A stretch of DNA of 64,000 nucleotides from NCBI GenBank assembly GCA_020726505.1, contig JAHLEZ010000001.1, positions 4,278,001-4,342,000 on the forward strand. The letters run 5' to 3'. This document shows, one piece after another, positions 37,904 to 47,638 of this stretch (its first letter is position 1; each line of letters begins with the position of its first letter). The notes under the pieces were generated by a model, which made no database searches, was not told the origin of the DNA, and saw only the letters and a list, made by a program, of their open reading frames with translations. The position numbers were made by a program, and so were the translations under genes. This stretch comes from Leptodontidium sp. MPI-SDFR-AT-0119. Taxonomy: Eukaryota; Ascomycota; Leotiomycetes; Helotiales; Leptodontidiaceae.

Positions 37904-39611
37904 TTACAAAGCCTTTGCCACCTCCGCATCCTTCTGGAGAATGTCATTCAACTCCTGCCTCTGCACACAATTCTCAAACTTGAAGCTCGCCGCCAACTCA
38001 TCCAACTCTTCAAAGCTCTTCCCCTTAAAATAGTCTGCCATCTCGAATGCCAAATACTCGGAGAGCAGACACTCTCTGACAACCCGATCGATATGTCTGC
38101 TCATATCCCACAGCGGCGAAGGATACTTCCTATTCCAATGTTCCTTAGGCACGACATCCAAGAAGTGCTGCTTGATAGGCGCATAGACATGCGCAACGTC
38201 TTTATCATCCCTTCCCCAGAAATCAAGTCCAAGTTTGGCCTTCTTCTCAATGAACGGACCGAACAGCTTGAACCACGCGCTGTCTTTAGGCACATACATC
38301 ATGCCCTGGTACCCAATATCCTTGTACAGCCAGATACTCCACGAGACATTCGTCTCAGCGTATACGGACAGCTGCTCCTTCAGAAGAGCGTACCGCCTCG
38401 CATTGGTCTTCTCGCTATCGGCTTCGGATTCGAAAGCGTACACGGGACCGAATTCGCCGTTCCAGATCGGAACCTTCTTCTCGCGCATGAACTCGACTTT
38501 CCGCTCGAAGCTGGCGCGGAGCTTGGTCTTCTGTGCGGCTGTCCCTTCGAATTGCTCTTGCATGGGAAATCCCATGATGGAGTAGTCGTGCATAGAGTAG
38601 ACGCAGTTAGGGAGGACGGTGTCGAATTTCCGGAAGTCCATTGCGTAGGTGTTGCCGTCGAGGAAGAGGATGTGATCTGTTCATAACGTAAGTACATATT
38701 CTGCTTTATTGCCCGAAATTGGGCTGCGGGATTTTGATAGCTTACCTGGATCTATTTTGCGGATTTCTTTTTCGATACGAGTATAAAATCTGGTGAGATT
38801 GACATGCTCAGGATCCGCAGGCTCATTTACTGGGTTGTATCCAGCCACCTAGGGTCCAAGTCAGAATGATGGAATGTTCCTCGGGCAAAGTGAACTTACG
38901 TATGGATTCCCCTTATACCTCTTCGCAAGCTCAACCCACAAATTGATAACTCTGTCCTGGAACTCCTTGAACCTCCAGAAAAGCGCCTCGCTCATCCCAG
39001 AATCAGAATGCCAGTCTTGATTCTGTCCACCTGGCACAGCATGCAGATCAAGGATAACGTAAAGACCCTCAGCTGAGCAATGCTCCACGACTCGATCTAG
39101 TAGCTTGAAGCCTGACTCGAGATATACGCCTGGATTTGAGTCCTCCTCGAAATGCTGATAGTTGAAGGGGATGCGGACGCAGTTCAGTCCTAGCGAGGCG
39201 AAGTATTTGGCGTCGGAGCGTGTGAAGAAGTAATCTAAAAACTAGAGAGATATTGGTCAGCTTCTGAATTTGGTGTCTGGGAATGTGGTTGGTATTTTAT
39301 AGGACTTACTTTTTCAAAGAAGTACTCGTACTTCTCTTTTCCTAGAACAGCAAGAATGGCAGCCCGATGTTGCCGTTCGTGGCCGGTGAAACCTGTGATG
39401 AAATTCTCCATGTTCAAGTGTCCTCCCAAACCAGCCTGTAGAAGAGTTAGAAATGTGAATGTATTGAAGATGTAGCAATCAGACTTACGCCTTTCAGGAC
39501 AACTTCGTTTCCCTTCCCATCGACGATTTTGGTGCCGGAAACTTTGAGGATGGAATCTATTCCTCCAGGCGATTTGGCATCTGCCACACTTCTAGCAGCT
39601 CGTTGTCCCAT
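37904..39611 (-). CDS. GH5-family glycoside hydrolase without visible signal peptide
   Basis: Five exons on the minus strand (39611-39489, 39435-39310, 39241-38900, 38848-38746, 38676-37904) give 488 residues. The GH5 clan-A barrel is clear: LNCVRIPFNYQ at about residue 103, GLYVILDLHAVPGGQN, then the acid/base Glu in GYNPVNEPAD (Glu about 206), MHDYSIMG, and the nucleophile in PIWNGEFGPVY (Glu about 306). Fungal relatives are usually called exo-beta-glucanases or cellulase-family proteins. The N terminus (MGQRAARSVADAKSPGG) has no hydrophobic signal, so a cytosolic beta-glycosidase acting on an imported sugar is likely; this is inference. A TATATAA box lies about 125 bases before the start. 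It sits in tandem behind the Zn2Cys6 regulator gene, and the 700-base region before it contains three copies of the element shared with the regulator-transporter promoter. The exact substrate and GH5 subfamily cannot be given. Confidence 0.88.
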
Positions 39612-39735
39612 CTTGGGGAAAGTCTAGCAGAGAGATTGCGATGTGGAAAAGTATGGGGAAGTTCAAGGGCACGTAGGAGAGTTGATACAAATGAGGAAGA
39701 TAGCTGAAGGAGGAGAGAAAATTTCAGAGCTGGAA

Positions 39736-39742
39736 TTATATA
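39736..39742 (-). promoter_or_regulatory. TATA box of the GH5 gene
   Basis: TATATAA on the minus strand, about 125 bases upstream of the GH5 start codon, a usual distance for a regulated fungal gene. Confidence 0.55.
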
Positions 39743-39899
39743 GAGAGAAAGGAAAACTACCACGACTTGATCTTCAACACAGCTTCCTCGGCCTAGGCGC
39801 AGCTAGCATGGGGAGCTCAAGTCTCTTTCTATGACTGACGATATAATCGCGGAAACCGTGGAGAAGTGGGGGATACGGGGTATGTCAGGGCGGTTCAAG

Positions 39900-39913
39900 G
39901 CGATACTCCGCGA
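39900..39913 (-). promoter_or_regulatory. Copy 1 of the shared locus element
   Basis: Minus-strand TCGCGGAGTATCGC, an exact match to the consensus TCGCGGAGTRTCGC, about 290 bases upstream of the GH5 start. Confidence 0.6.
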
Positions 39914-40105
39914 CTGGGACTTTGGTATGGAGTAGAAGTTATCCACTTCATCATGCGAGCGCCACGTTTCTTTGGCACGATTCTGCGGAGATTCTGGGGC
40001 TTTGAAGTGTAATCGGGACAGCTCAGACCAAGGGAGAGTCAGGTGGCGCCTGCAGACAGAGAGTACCTGGGTAATTTTAGCCAGCCACCCTGGCGGACTA
40101 GACGC

Positions 40106-40119
40106 TCGCGGAATGTCGC
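40106..40119 (+). promoter_or_regulatory. Copy 2 of the shared locus element
   Basis: Plus-strand TCGCGGAATGTCGC followed by TC, one mismatch to the consensus, about 500 bases upstream of the GH5 start. Confidence 0.55.
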
Positions 40120-40291
40120 TCGAGACTATCTGAGCTTGTATTGTTTAACACAATGCAGGCCCACTCACTACTGTACCACGTACTTTATTCGACCAGACCG
40201 AACATCCGCGAAGCTTTCTCTATTTCATGTAGTCGTCGTTTTCGAAGGGAGGATTGGCCCATCTTGAGTTTTGGACGTCGAACTATAGCTA

Positions 40292-40309
40292 GAGAGCAAC
40301 ACTCCGAGC
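40292..40309 (-). promoter_or_regulatory. Copy 3 of the shared locus element, degenerate
   Basis: Minus-strand CTCGGAGTGTTGCTCTC. It lacks two bases at the left of the core and has C to T in the right half, but keeps GGAGTGT and GCTCT. It lies directly behind the stop codon of the regulator gene, far upstream of GH5. Confidence 0.4.
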
Positions 40310-40310
40310 C

Positions 40311-42413
40311 TCAACTTTGTGCCTCCTCAACTAGAACCTTCATCATCTCCCTCCATTTCACAGCAGCAGCTATTTCGTCTTCCCAAAACTCCAACAATTC
40401 GTCAACGCAAGGCAACAGACCCATCCAGCCCACCGGCATCAAGTCCTCTAAACTATTATTATGACAAGCTGCAAGAAGCACAAAAGTACTCCTCGTAACG
40501 CTTCTGATCATTCCATACGTTCCATGGTGTCTATGCTTGAAGCCTGGCTGGTTTGTCTCGATACGGTTCGCAGCTGCTTGGAGGCCTTTCTTGACGTACT
40601 CGTCACTGATTGGATCTCGCTGGCCTCCATTGATAACATGATTCACGAAAGGCCAGTAGATGAGCTCGTAGCAGTTCAAGAGGTGGCCTTTGAGTATGAA
40701 ATTTAAGACATCGTCTTGATATCTCTCTAGCTCGTTTGGAGAGGGAAGTGACTGGATCCTAAATGCTTTCGGTCAGTACGGAGAACATGGTTGTGGGAGA
40801 GTAAGCCAAGAATCTCACCAGTCTTGCGCTTCTTGCTCAAACTCTGCTGCACTTTCGTACGCAGACTGCACCTCTTGCGGGATACTCAGATCCAAGCCTT
40901 TGGAAATGAAAGCCATGATACGATTAGCAAGTCTACGTAACGCGATCTCAGCTAGGTAGAAGAACCATGATCGATCTGTATCCGTAACCGAGTTGCGTGG
41001 TGGATCTGGAAATTTTCGCGGGTACCACAAGTCGATTGTTCGAAAGCCCGGAGGACTGACATCTAGATGGCTCTCACTCGAGGAGGGTCAGCCGTTTGAT
41101 GGACAATTCTGGCTCGGAATACCTACATTTCCGATTTCAGACATGTCCAGTAAGTGCTTTCTTCTGCCACAGCTACGCTGTCCAACTCACGATCTGGAGG
41201 CGATGAGGACCCAACGTCGAGCCCTGCATGAGCGAGACAGCGAAAACTTTGACAGCATGCCAGCGCCTGCAGAAACATAGACCAGGCGGGTTCAGGCTGC
41301 ATCATCGTGGACAGGTAAACGCCACAATAAAAAAAACATTGTGCTTCCAATATACCCCTCTTCCCTAAACAGACACCGAGACGCTTTTGCGAGGCGGCGA
41401 AGTATTGTTGTGCTTGTGCGACTCTACGTCTGTCACTTGCCTTTAGATCGTGCTCTTCTCCATGGCTGGGCGAAGTTGGTCCAAATTCTGTAGCTAGTAT
41501 TCCTAGAGCACAAATGAGGAGCTTGAGAGCTGTCAACAATGTTTCCTAGAAAATGTGTTGTAGCGGATACTCACCACGAGACATGACTGGGCATCCCAGC
41601 TGATTCCATCTAAGCAAACCTGGTGCATGAACCTCTTGATCTCATCCTTATTGAGAATGGGGTTCTTGGAATGAACACCGCCCCAGAAGTTCTCTAACAA
41701 GGCATTGCAAGTGCTCATGTTGAACTCGTCCGACAAGTTGCTGGCTTGCTGGAAGCTCGTCGCTGGACTGCAGACCATCTTCGTTGGAGGGACGACCGAG
41801 TTGACTAAATCCCGGATCGGGTCCCATTGCAGAACTGCTTCTAGTCGAACGTTTATGAGAGAGCCCTGGACACATCCTAAACGGCTTTCAACCTCCTTGT
41901 GAGAGGGAGACGAAGTGGCTGCTCCTCCCGACGATGTTTGGCCCTCTGATGGAGATACTTTGCCGCTCGAGAAGAGTAACGACTCCAATCGATCGAAACG
42001 TTCCAGAATAGCAAGACTAGCAGGATCAAAGCTTGGAAGATGTCAGTCGTATCATGGCAAATCTAAAGAGACAGCAGCATCCTAGTGATTACTCGCAAGG
42101 TATTCCACCGACTACATGATTTAGAAAAGTCATGCGAGTTCGCCCCAAAACAAATACATGACTTGCTCAAAACATACCCAAGAAAGAGGAAGACTTACGA
42201 TGATAGATCTTGAGGAGCCCAAGTACAAGTCGTTCCAGCCTTCTCGCAGAACCCGCAAGCTGGTCGCTTGTTGTCACATTTGGTTCTTCGCGCACGGCAT
42301 ACTTGACAAGCCTTATTCGCACGCTTTCGAGGATACGCAGCAGTTCCCCGAGGAGCAGGACGTTTCCTAATCGCATCTGTCGGTGATGCCGACATAACTG
42401 CCAGGAGTTTCAA
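40311..42413 (-). CDS. Zn2Cys6 fungal-type transcription factor, likely regulator of the adjacent sugar genes
   Basis: Five exons on the minus strand (42413-42199, 42031-41575, 41545-41127, 41076-40819, 40758-40311) give 598 residues. The binuclear zinc cluster lies at residues 36-63 with spacing C-x2-C-x6-C-x6-C-x2-C-x6-C (CQVCRARRTKC, then CGFCEKAGTTC), preceded by a basic RKRANKA stretch. After a short Ser-rich linker (FDPASLAILERFDRLESLLF, a likely dimerisation helix) comes a fungal-specific regulatory domain with LLENFWGGVHSKNPILN, DAQSCLVETLLTALKLLICALG, an AQQYFAASQKRLG helix and STYWTCLKSE, the usual landmarks. Such proteins bind CGG-containing sites and often control neighbouring metabolic genes. 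It is divergent from an MFS sugar porter and upstream of a GH5 gene. A start six codons later (42395) is also possible. One shared element lies only 24-37 bases before the start, which suggests self-control. Confidence 0.87.
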
Positions 42414-42436
42414 CTGATGGATGCTTCGGAAAGTGC

Positions 42437-42450
42437 TCGCGGAGTGTCGT
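42437..42450 (+). promoter_or_regulatory. Copy 4 of the shared locus element
   Basis: TCGCGGAGTGTCGT followed by CTTT. It differs from the consensus only in the last core base. It lies 24-37 bases before the start codon of the Zn2Cys6 gene. Confidence 0.6.
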
Positions 42451-42521
42451 CTTTGCAGCAGAGCTCGGCTCTTGGCGAGTAGCTGTCGGAGGAGAAACGG
42501 GACCGAGGAGGAGCGAAATCT

Positions 42522-42535
42522 GCGCGGAGTATCGC
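42522..42535 (+). promoter_or_regulatory. Copy 5 of the shared locus element
   Basis: GCGCGGAGTATCGC followed by TCTTT, one mismatch at the first base, in the divergent promoter of regulator and transporter. Confidence 0.65.
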
Positions 42536-42645
42536 TCTTTTAAGCGACATGGACGATTCATGCAAGACTGGTCAGTAGTAGCCAGGTCTGGGCAAGTCAC
42601 TCAGGAGCCTCTGCCCAATAGCGTAGCTTGTTGACTATCCACTTC

Positions 42646-42659
42646 TCGCGGAGTGTCGC
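42646..42659 (+). promoter_or_regulatory. Copy 6 of the shared locus element
   Basis: TCGCGGAGTGTCGC followed by TCTTA, an exact consensus match, about 410 bases before the transporter start. Confidence 0.65.
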
Positions 42660-42922
42660 TCTTATGAGTCGTCTACTTAGCCACGCTCTCGTCTGAGTGG
42701 CCAAGAGCCGAAAGTCTATGCCCCGTTGGGATGTGGGGTGTTTCCGTTCCCCATTCTCTAGCCATCGGGACTGGGGATTGAACCTTCCCCAGATCTTTCC
42801 TGCAGCTGGAACCTTTGGACCAGTTCATTTCGAACCACAACCCCGGGTATGTGGCGTCTCGAGAGAAACATCGGCCCATGTCAAAGCCTTCAATTCATAT
42901 CGGATTTCATGACCTCGTAAAG

Positions 42923-42930
42923 TATATATA
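42923..42930 (+). promoter_or_regulatory. TATA box of the MFS transporter gene
   Basis: TATATATA on the plus strand, about 140 bases before the ATG at 43071 and followed by a CT/CA-containing leader. A strong TATA box fits an inducible gene. Confidence 0.55.
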
Positions 42931-43070
42931 GGGAAGGATCGTCCACAAAGATGAAACTATCCATGAGGACAAACAGAGCTTCAAGACTTTATCTCTATAT
43001 TACCGGACTTTCTGCTACAACACCACGGTCAACAAGTGTTCTTCGTTGACACAAGCTTTACACATCAATC

Positions 43071-44859
43071 ATGTCCTCCATCACCGGCGAGAAGAAGCAA
43101 GATACTGCTTCAGTCCACCAGGAGTATGCTAAGGATGCTGCTCCACCCACAGAGCCAGCTACTATCTCGCTCCGAGAGGCAATCCAAGGCAATGGAAGTG
43201 TGCTCTGGTGGACATTCTTCTTTGCCATGAGTGCAATTGGCTGGTACGTTGTCAAAATCAGATACAAAAGCTGTTGCTAACTTGGCTAGGGGATTTGACG
43301 CTCAAGTGAACGGAGCTATGATATCTGTCCCAGCCTTTCGAAGAGATTTTGGGTACGTCCTGGCTTGATCCGAGAATCTCGGACCGATATTTCCCAGCGT
43401 TGTACTGGATCATTTGAACTCGCGACTGACTCAAAGATAGATATCTTTTTGAAGACCAATATGTCATACCTGCAGATTGGCAAAGTGCTTTCAACATCAT
43501 CTCTGCCGTTGGGCAATTCTTCGGTGGATTTGGATTCGGTTGGCTGTCTGATAAAATTGGCCGTCGGGGTGCCTTGGCTACTGGAGTTATCATCTGCTGT
43601 GGTGGAATCATCGGACAGCTGCTCGCGGACACGAGACCAGCTTTCCTCATCAGCAAGTTGATCCTGGGTGCTGGTCTTGGAGCTTACCTGACCATCGGCC
43701 CTCTTTATTGCTCAGAGGTGAGGCATTGAATCCGGTTCAAGATCCTGAGACGAAGCTGACAATCGTGAAGGTATCGCCTGTCTCTCTTCGCGGAATTACA
43801 ACTGCTGGGATCAACTTGGGTATAGTGGTTGGCCAATTGCTTTCGAATGCCGCCGTCAAAGGCTTTGGAGAGCGAACAGACAGATGGGCATACCGTGCTC
43901 CATTCGCCTTGCAACTTATCTTTGTTGGTATGTCACCTGCACTCACAATCCGGTGGATGATTCTAACGGAATAAACAGCTTTTCTCCTTGGAGGACTTCC
44001 ATTCGCTCCCGAATCACCATGGTATTTGGTCCGAAAGGGCAAGCTTGAAGAAGCAGCAAAGAGTTGTGCTAAATTGTACCCCCACGAGGCCGATATCGAC
44101 GCAAGAGTCGCATCCATCAAACAGCTCGTGGACATCGAGATACAAGAAGACAAGGGAACTTGGCTGGATTGCTTCCGCGGCACCGATTTAATCCGTACTG
44201 GCATCTCTACTGGTGTCTTCGCGTGTCAACATCTAGTCGGTATCATCTTCGTCTTGGGATTCAGTGGCTACTTCTTCCAGCTGGCTGGTCTATCGGTCTC
44301 TAAATCCTTCGATATGGGAGTCGGCGTCACTGCTTGTGGAGTGCTCGGAAACTTCCTTTCTTGGTTCGTCGTGAACAATTACGGTCGCAGGAAGGTATTC
44401 GTTCAAGGAATGGCAGTATTGACTTTGATTCTCATGCTCATTGGAATCATGGATGTCATTCCTACCGGTGGAGCTAAGTGGGCGCAAGCTGCACTTACAG
44501 TCATCTACGCCTTCGTATACTTCATGACAATCGGAGCTATGGCATTCGTTCTCCTGGGAGAAGTCTCGGCACCAAGTCTCCGAGCAAAGACAATGGGTCT
44601 GGCAGCAGTCACACAGTCTGTGTTTGGCATTGCGATGAACTTCGCCATCCCATATATGGTCAACCCGGATTCTGGAAATTTGAAGGGAAAGGTCGGATTT
44701 GTCTTTGGAGGTCTGGGTCTCATGGCCACGATCGGAAGCTACTTCTATGTTCCTGAACTGAAGGGCAAGACCTTTACAGAGATCGATTCGTTGTTCCAGG
44801 CCAAGGTAGCTCCTCGAAAGATGGGCGATGTTAAGCTTGGACAGGAGACGAGAGTCTAG
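43071..44859 (+). CDS. MFS sugar porter, alpha-glucoside/maltose permease type
   Basis: Five exons (43071-43243, 43290-43352, 43441-43717, 43771-43927, 43979-44859) give 516 residues with about 12 membrane segments. Sugar-porter landmarks are all present: GWGFDAQVNGAMISVPAF in TM1, the DKIGRRG loop between TM2 and TM3, a PVSLRG loop after TM4, PFAPESPWYLVRKGK after TM6, QHLVGIIFVLGFSGYFF in TM7, NNYGRRKVF between TM8 and TM9, and GEVSAPSLRAKTMGLAA before TM11, followed by YFYVPELKGKTFTEID. The GEVS..LR.KT form is typical of fungal proton symporters for maltose and other alpha- or beta-disaccharides, but the substrate cannot be read from sequence. The N-terminal 45 residues are hydrophilic and cytoplasmic. 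It shares a 657-base divergent promoter with the Zn2Cys6 regulator, including three copies of the shared element. Confidence 0.9.
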
Positions 44860-45660
44860 TTGAATGTTTTGAGACGAGGGAAAAGCAGGAACTATTGGCC
44901 AATGTATTAGCAGATGTAGTGGGAAATAATTCAACAGATTTTATGTCTTGATTTCTGTTCAGAATGTAGATACGCGTTCTCAGCACTCGCAACTTGTGCG
45001 TCTGAGTGAGCTGGGTATAACGTCATGTTACTCATCATGAGAAGGGAGGGATGTAAAGAGAGATGGGAAGTCTTACAGAGTAGAGATATCATCTAATTGT
45101 AGGCAGTACTTGCAGTTAGTGATGACTTGTGTAAATCATGTCTCGAAATTGTGTTGGGACACTGCATGGCATTGCGCAATCCCTCAATGAAATTCTTTGA
45201 AGTGCAAAGCCTGAAGGACAGCTTGTCATTAAGCACCTATGGTTGACTGTCTTTGGCCTTTGAGATAGCAGACAGATATCTGCTCGATGGGGCAAAATAT
45301 CAAGAGCTTCAAAATGCTAGTAGCGGTCAACTGCTCGTCATATGAGATCTCAGTTGAAGCAACAAGCAACACACTACATCAGCCAAGGGCACTGGTATAG
45401 GAACGGACGAGCATCAAGGGCAAATCCCAGGTCTTAAACTGGTTGTTGGTGTGGATGGAGGAAGCAATTGTATCTTTGAATCTGGAGAAGAAAAAATGTG
45501 AAAGGAAGAAGGTTGGCAGCCGAGAACAAATGAAAGAAAGTCTGGCGCGTTCGCCTCGCGTCAGCCCCTCCCGAGTCCACTCCACCACCTCAAGCTCCCC
45601 TCGAATCAACAAACGGCCCTCATTCACTACCAACGAGTTCGCCTCTAAAAAACCACAGCC
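44860..45660. other. Intergenic, no gene seen
   Basis: An 801-base gap between two plus-strand genes. It contains the transporter terminator and the leader of the next gene; the last 130 bases are C-rich. No frame has family character. Confidence 0.45.
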
Positions 45661-46065
45661 ATGGTAATTCACTATTCTCAATTAACACTCTAGGTCCAAG
45701 CTTACAATGATTCACAGTCCAAAGACTCAAGCTACACCTACGTGCATTTCAACCGTCCCCGCGACTCAGACCTCTTCGAGGACTTCTGCAAAGACAAGCT
45801 ACCAGACGACGAGATCTACGTCCCGCCTCACAACCAGCCCATCAATCCAGAGGACGAGGACGATGTAGTTCCCGACCAGCATGCGGCGTTCGGTATCCAG
45901 CGGGCCACTCAGAAGACGAAGGAGGCGGCTTGGAAGGATCTGGGATTGGCGGAATTGATGAGGAAGGGTCCTGGTGTTAAGGGTGGTAGTGGGAGTGGTG
46001 CTGGGGATATTGGACCAAGGGATACTGGTGTGTTTAAGCCGGGAAGCAAGAGTTTGCCTAGGTAA
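45661..46065 (+). CDS. Small acidic conserved-looking protein, function unknown
   Basis: Two exons, 45661-45663 and 45718-46065, give 116 residues. The first exon is the ATG alone; the 54-nt intron runs GTAATT...TTCACAG. The protein begins MSKDSSYTYVHFNRPRDSDL and goes on with FEDFCKDKLPDDEIYVPPHN, then an acidic DEDDVVPDQ patch, an amphipathic segment (TQKTKEAAWKDLGLAELMRK) and a Gly/Ser-rich tail. No signal peptide or membrane segment. An alternative acceptor at 45693 would add eight residues but needs a 30-nt intron, which is too short to be likely. I do not recognise the family. Codon use is coding-like and the frame is clean, so I regard it as real. Confidence 0.6.
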
Positions 46066-46437
46066 AGGGATTGGGATTGAGATTGGGATTGGTACTCTGT
46101 TGGACTTTGGAGTTGTGGGACTTGGTGTATGGACTTGGTTTTGGGACTGGAAGGTTGATTGATACCCTGTTTGAGCAAGATTACTATGGTGTATGCGTGT
46201 TGGTACTACGAAGACTGGGAACAGGGCGTTGGACTTTGTCGTAAGGGAATAAGGAATACGCAATTGGTAGAATTGCAAATGCATCACTTCTTTCAGATAT
46301 CAAAACCTTATGACCTCTAAACACACATGCCCACTCCAAGTCTCCCAGACTCCATTGATGCCCAATACGCCGCCCATATGACCAATGACTCCCTTACAAC
46401 CAGCTCAATCCAGCTCATATGAATCTCCTTTCCCTTA
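46066..46437. other. Convergent intergenic stretch
   Basis: A 372-base gap between 3' ends. It starts with imperfect GATTGG repeats (46067-46100) and otherwise shows nothing I can name. Confidence 0.4.
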
Positions 46438-47234
46438 CTAATTCTTCGCCAGATATGCCTCCCTCTCCACGACCTCTGGTTGAAACTTCACCAAAAACAC
46501 CGTCTTCCCAGGCCACAACTCGCCCTCCTCTCCCTTACCCACACTATGAGCCGTAACCCTCGCAGGGAATCCAGCGCCATCACACACGCCCTCCACGATA
46601 CCCGCTACGAAAGCCGCGCAGTTCAGCTGGTTCATCTCCTTGGGCACGCTGATGTACTGGTTGACGACTGGCTCGTTGTCCGAGATCATGTATTCCTCTG
46701 GCGTTTCTGGGTTCGAGGATTTCTCCAGCGCGTCTGCAGGTCGGGAGAAGAGGTGTCGCCAGAGGACGGTGGTGATGAATTGGAGGAGGGCGATTATGTT
46801 GAGGGGCCGGGTTTGCGTTCGTGGTGGTTCGCGGTAGAGGAGCATGTCGAGTAGTTTGAGACCTATAGGGTGACCTTGCACATTCAACCTATAATTAACA
46901 ATATATCATTAGCTTTGATTCTCCAGGATAATGCAGGAGGTGACTGTTGACGCTGATATTGGAAGCAAAGTAGCATGTAGAGCAGTTCAAAGGGTCAGAC
47001 AAACCTCTTCTCCAGATCTTGAATCCCGGTAACGCGCTTCTGCGCATAGCTCACCATCTCGCCGAACAGATAAGCAAAGCTCGCCTGGCTGAGCTCCTGC
47101 GTGCGGCTGCGATTCAGCGGGCGGTGGTAGATGGTCTTCCCATTTGAAGGGTAGCGGAGACCTGGAGGTGCGCCGCCTCGAGTTTGGGAGTTCTGGCTCG
47201 CGAGCGGTGGCTTCACGGGTTGGGAGGATGCCAT
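46438..47234 (-). CDS. trs31: TRAPP complex subunit Trs31 (TRAPPC5)
   Basis: Two exons on the minus strand, 47234-47005 and 46888-46438, give 226 residues; the 116-nt intron has donor GTTTGT and splits an AGG codon. After a disordered 40-residue N terminus come the Bet3-family landmarks: ELSQASFAYLFGEMVSYAQKR, LEKRLNVQGHPIGLKLLDML, RPLNIIALLQFITTVLWRHLF and DALEKS, then EYMISDNEPVVNQYISVP, LNCAAFVAGIVEGV and PARVTAHSV, ending KTVFLVKFQPEVVEREAYL. These fit Trs31 better than Bet3 or Trs33. Trs31 is a core subunit of the TRAPP complexes, which tether vesicles at the Golgi and activate the Rab Ypt1. The length is close to animal TRAPPC5 plus a short fungal extension. Confidence 0.88.
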
Positions 47235-47638
47235 TCTGCTTGGTTTGGCGAGAGGGTCATATGTGACATCGAACCAGAAGGTGGTTATGCGTGCTGCGGC
47301 ATGTGTCGTAGAAGATTCGTGGTAGGTAGGTGGTGGGGTCAGTGAGGTTGGAAGTTGAGAGAGCTTGCTGAAGCGAGGTTCAAGTTCAAGGGTCCAGTGA
47401 TGAAGAATTTCGGAAATGTTTTGTTTACTGCCATTATTATTCTATTCGCTTGAAAACAAGGATTCTATATAAAATCTATCCACTTGAATCTGAAACTCCC
47501 CAATTTGGTACCCATTTATCTCTCTACTTTTCCCAAGTAAATCCCAAAAAGAACTATTCTCACCACCGATGATGCCTGACCAGGTATAATCATTCCCTGC
47601 TATCCCAATACATCGCTCATCCCAGCTGATTTTCAAGC
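47235..47638. other. Short intergenic stretch between two minus-strand genes
   Basis: A 404-base gap holding the trs31 promoter and the 3' end of the CRAL-TRIO gene. Nothing else is seen. Confidence 0.4.

Noticed and set aside
45664..45693. 30-nt intron giving a start MVQAYNDSQ for the small acidic protein
   Set aside because: A 30-nt intron is shorter than normal fungal introns; the acceptor at 45717 gives 54 nt with the same frame.
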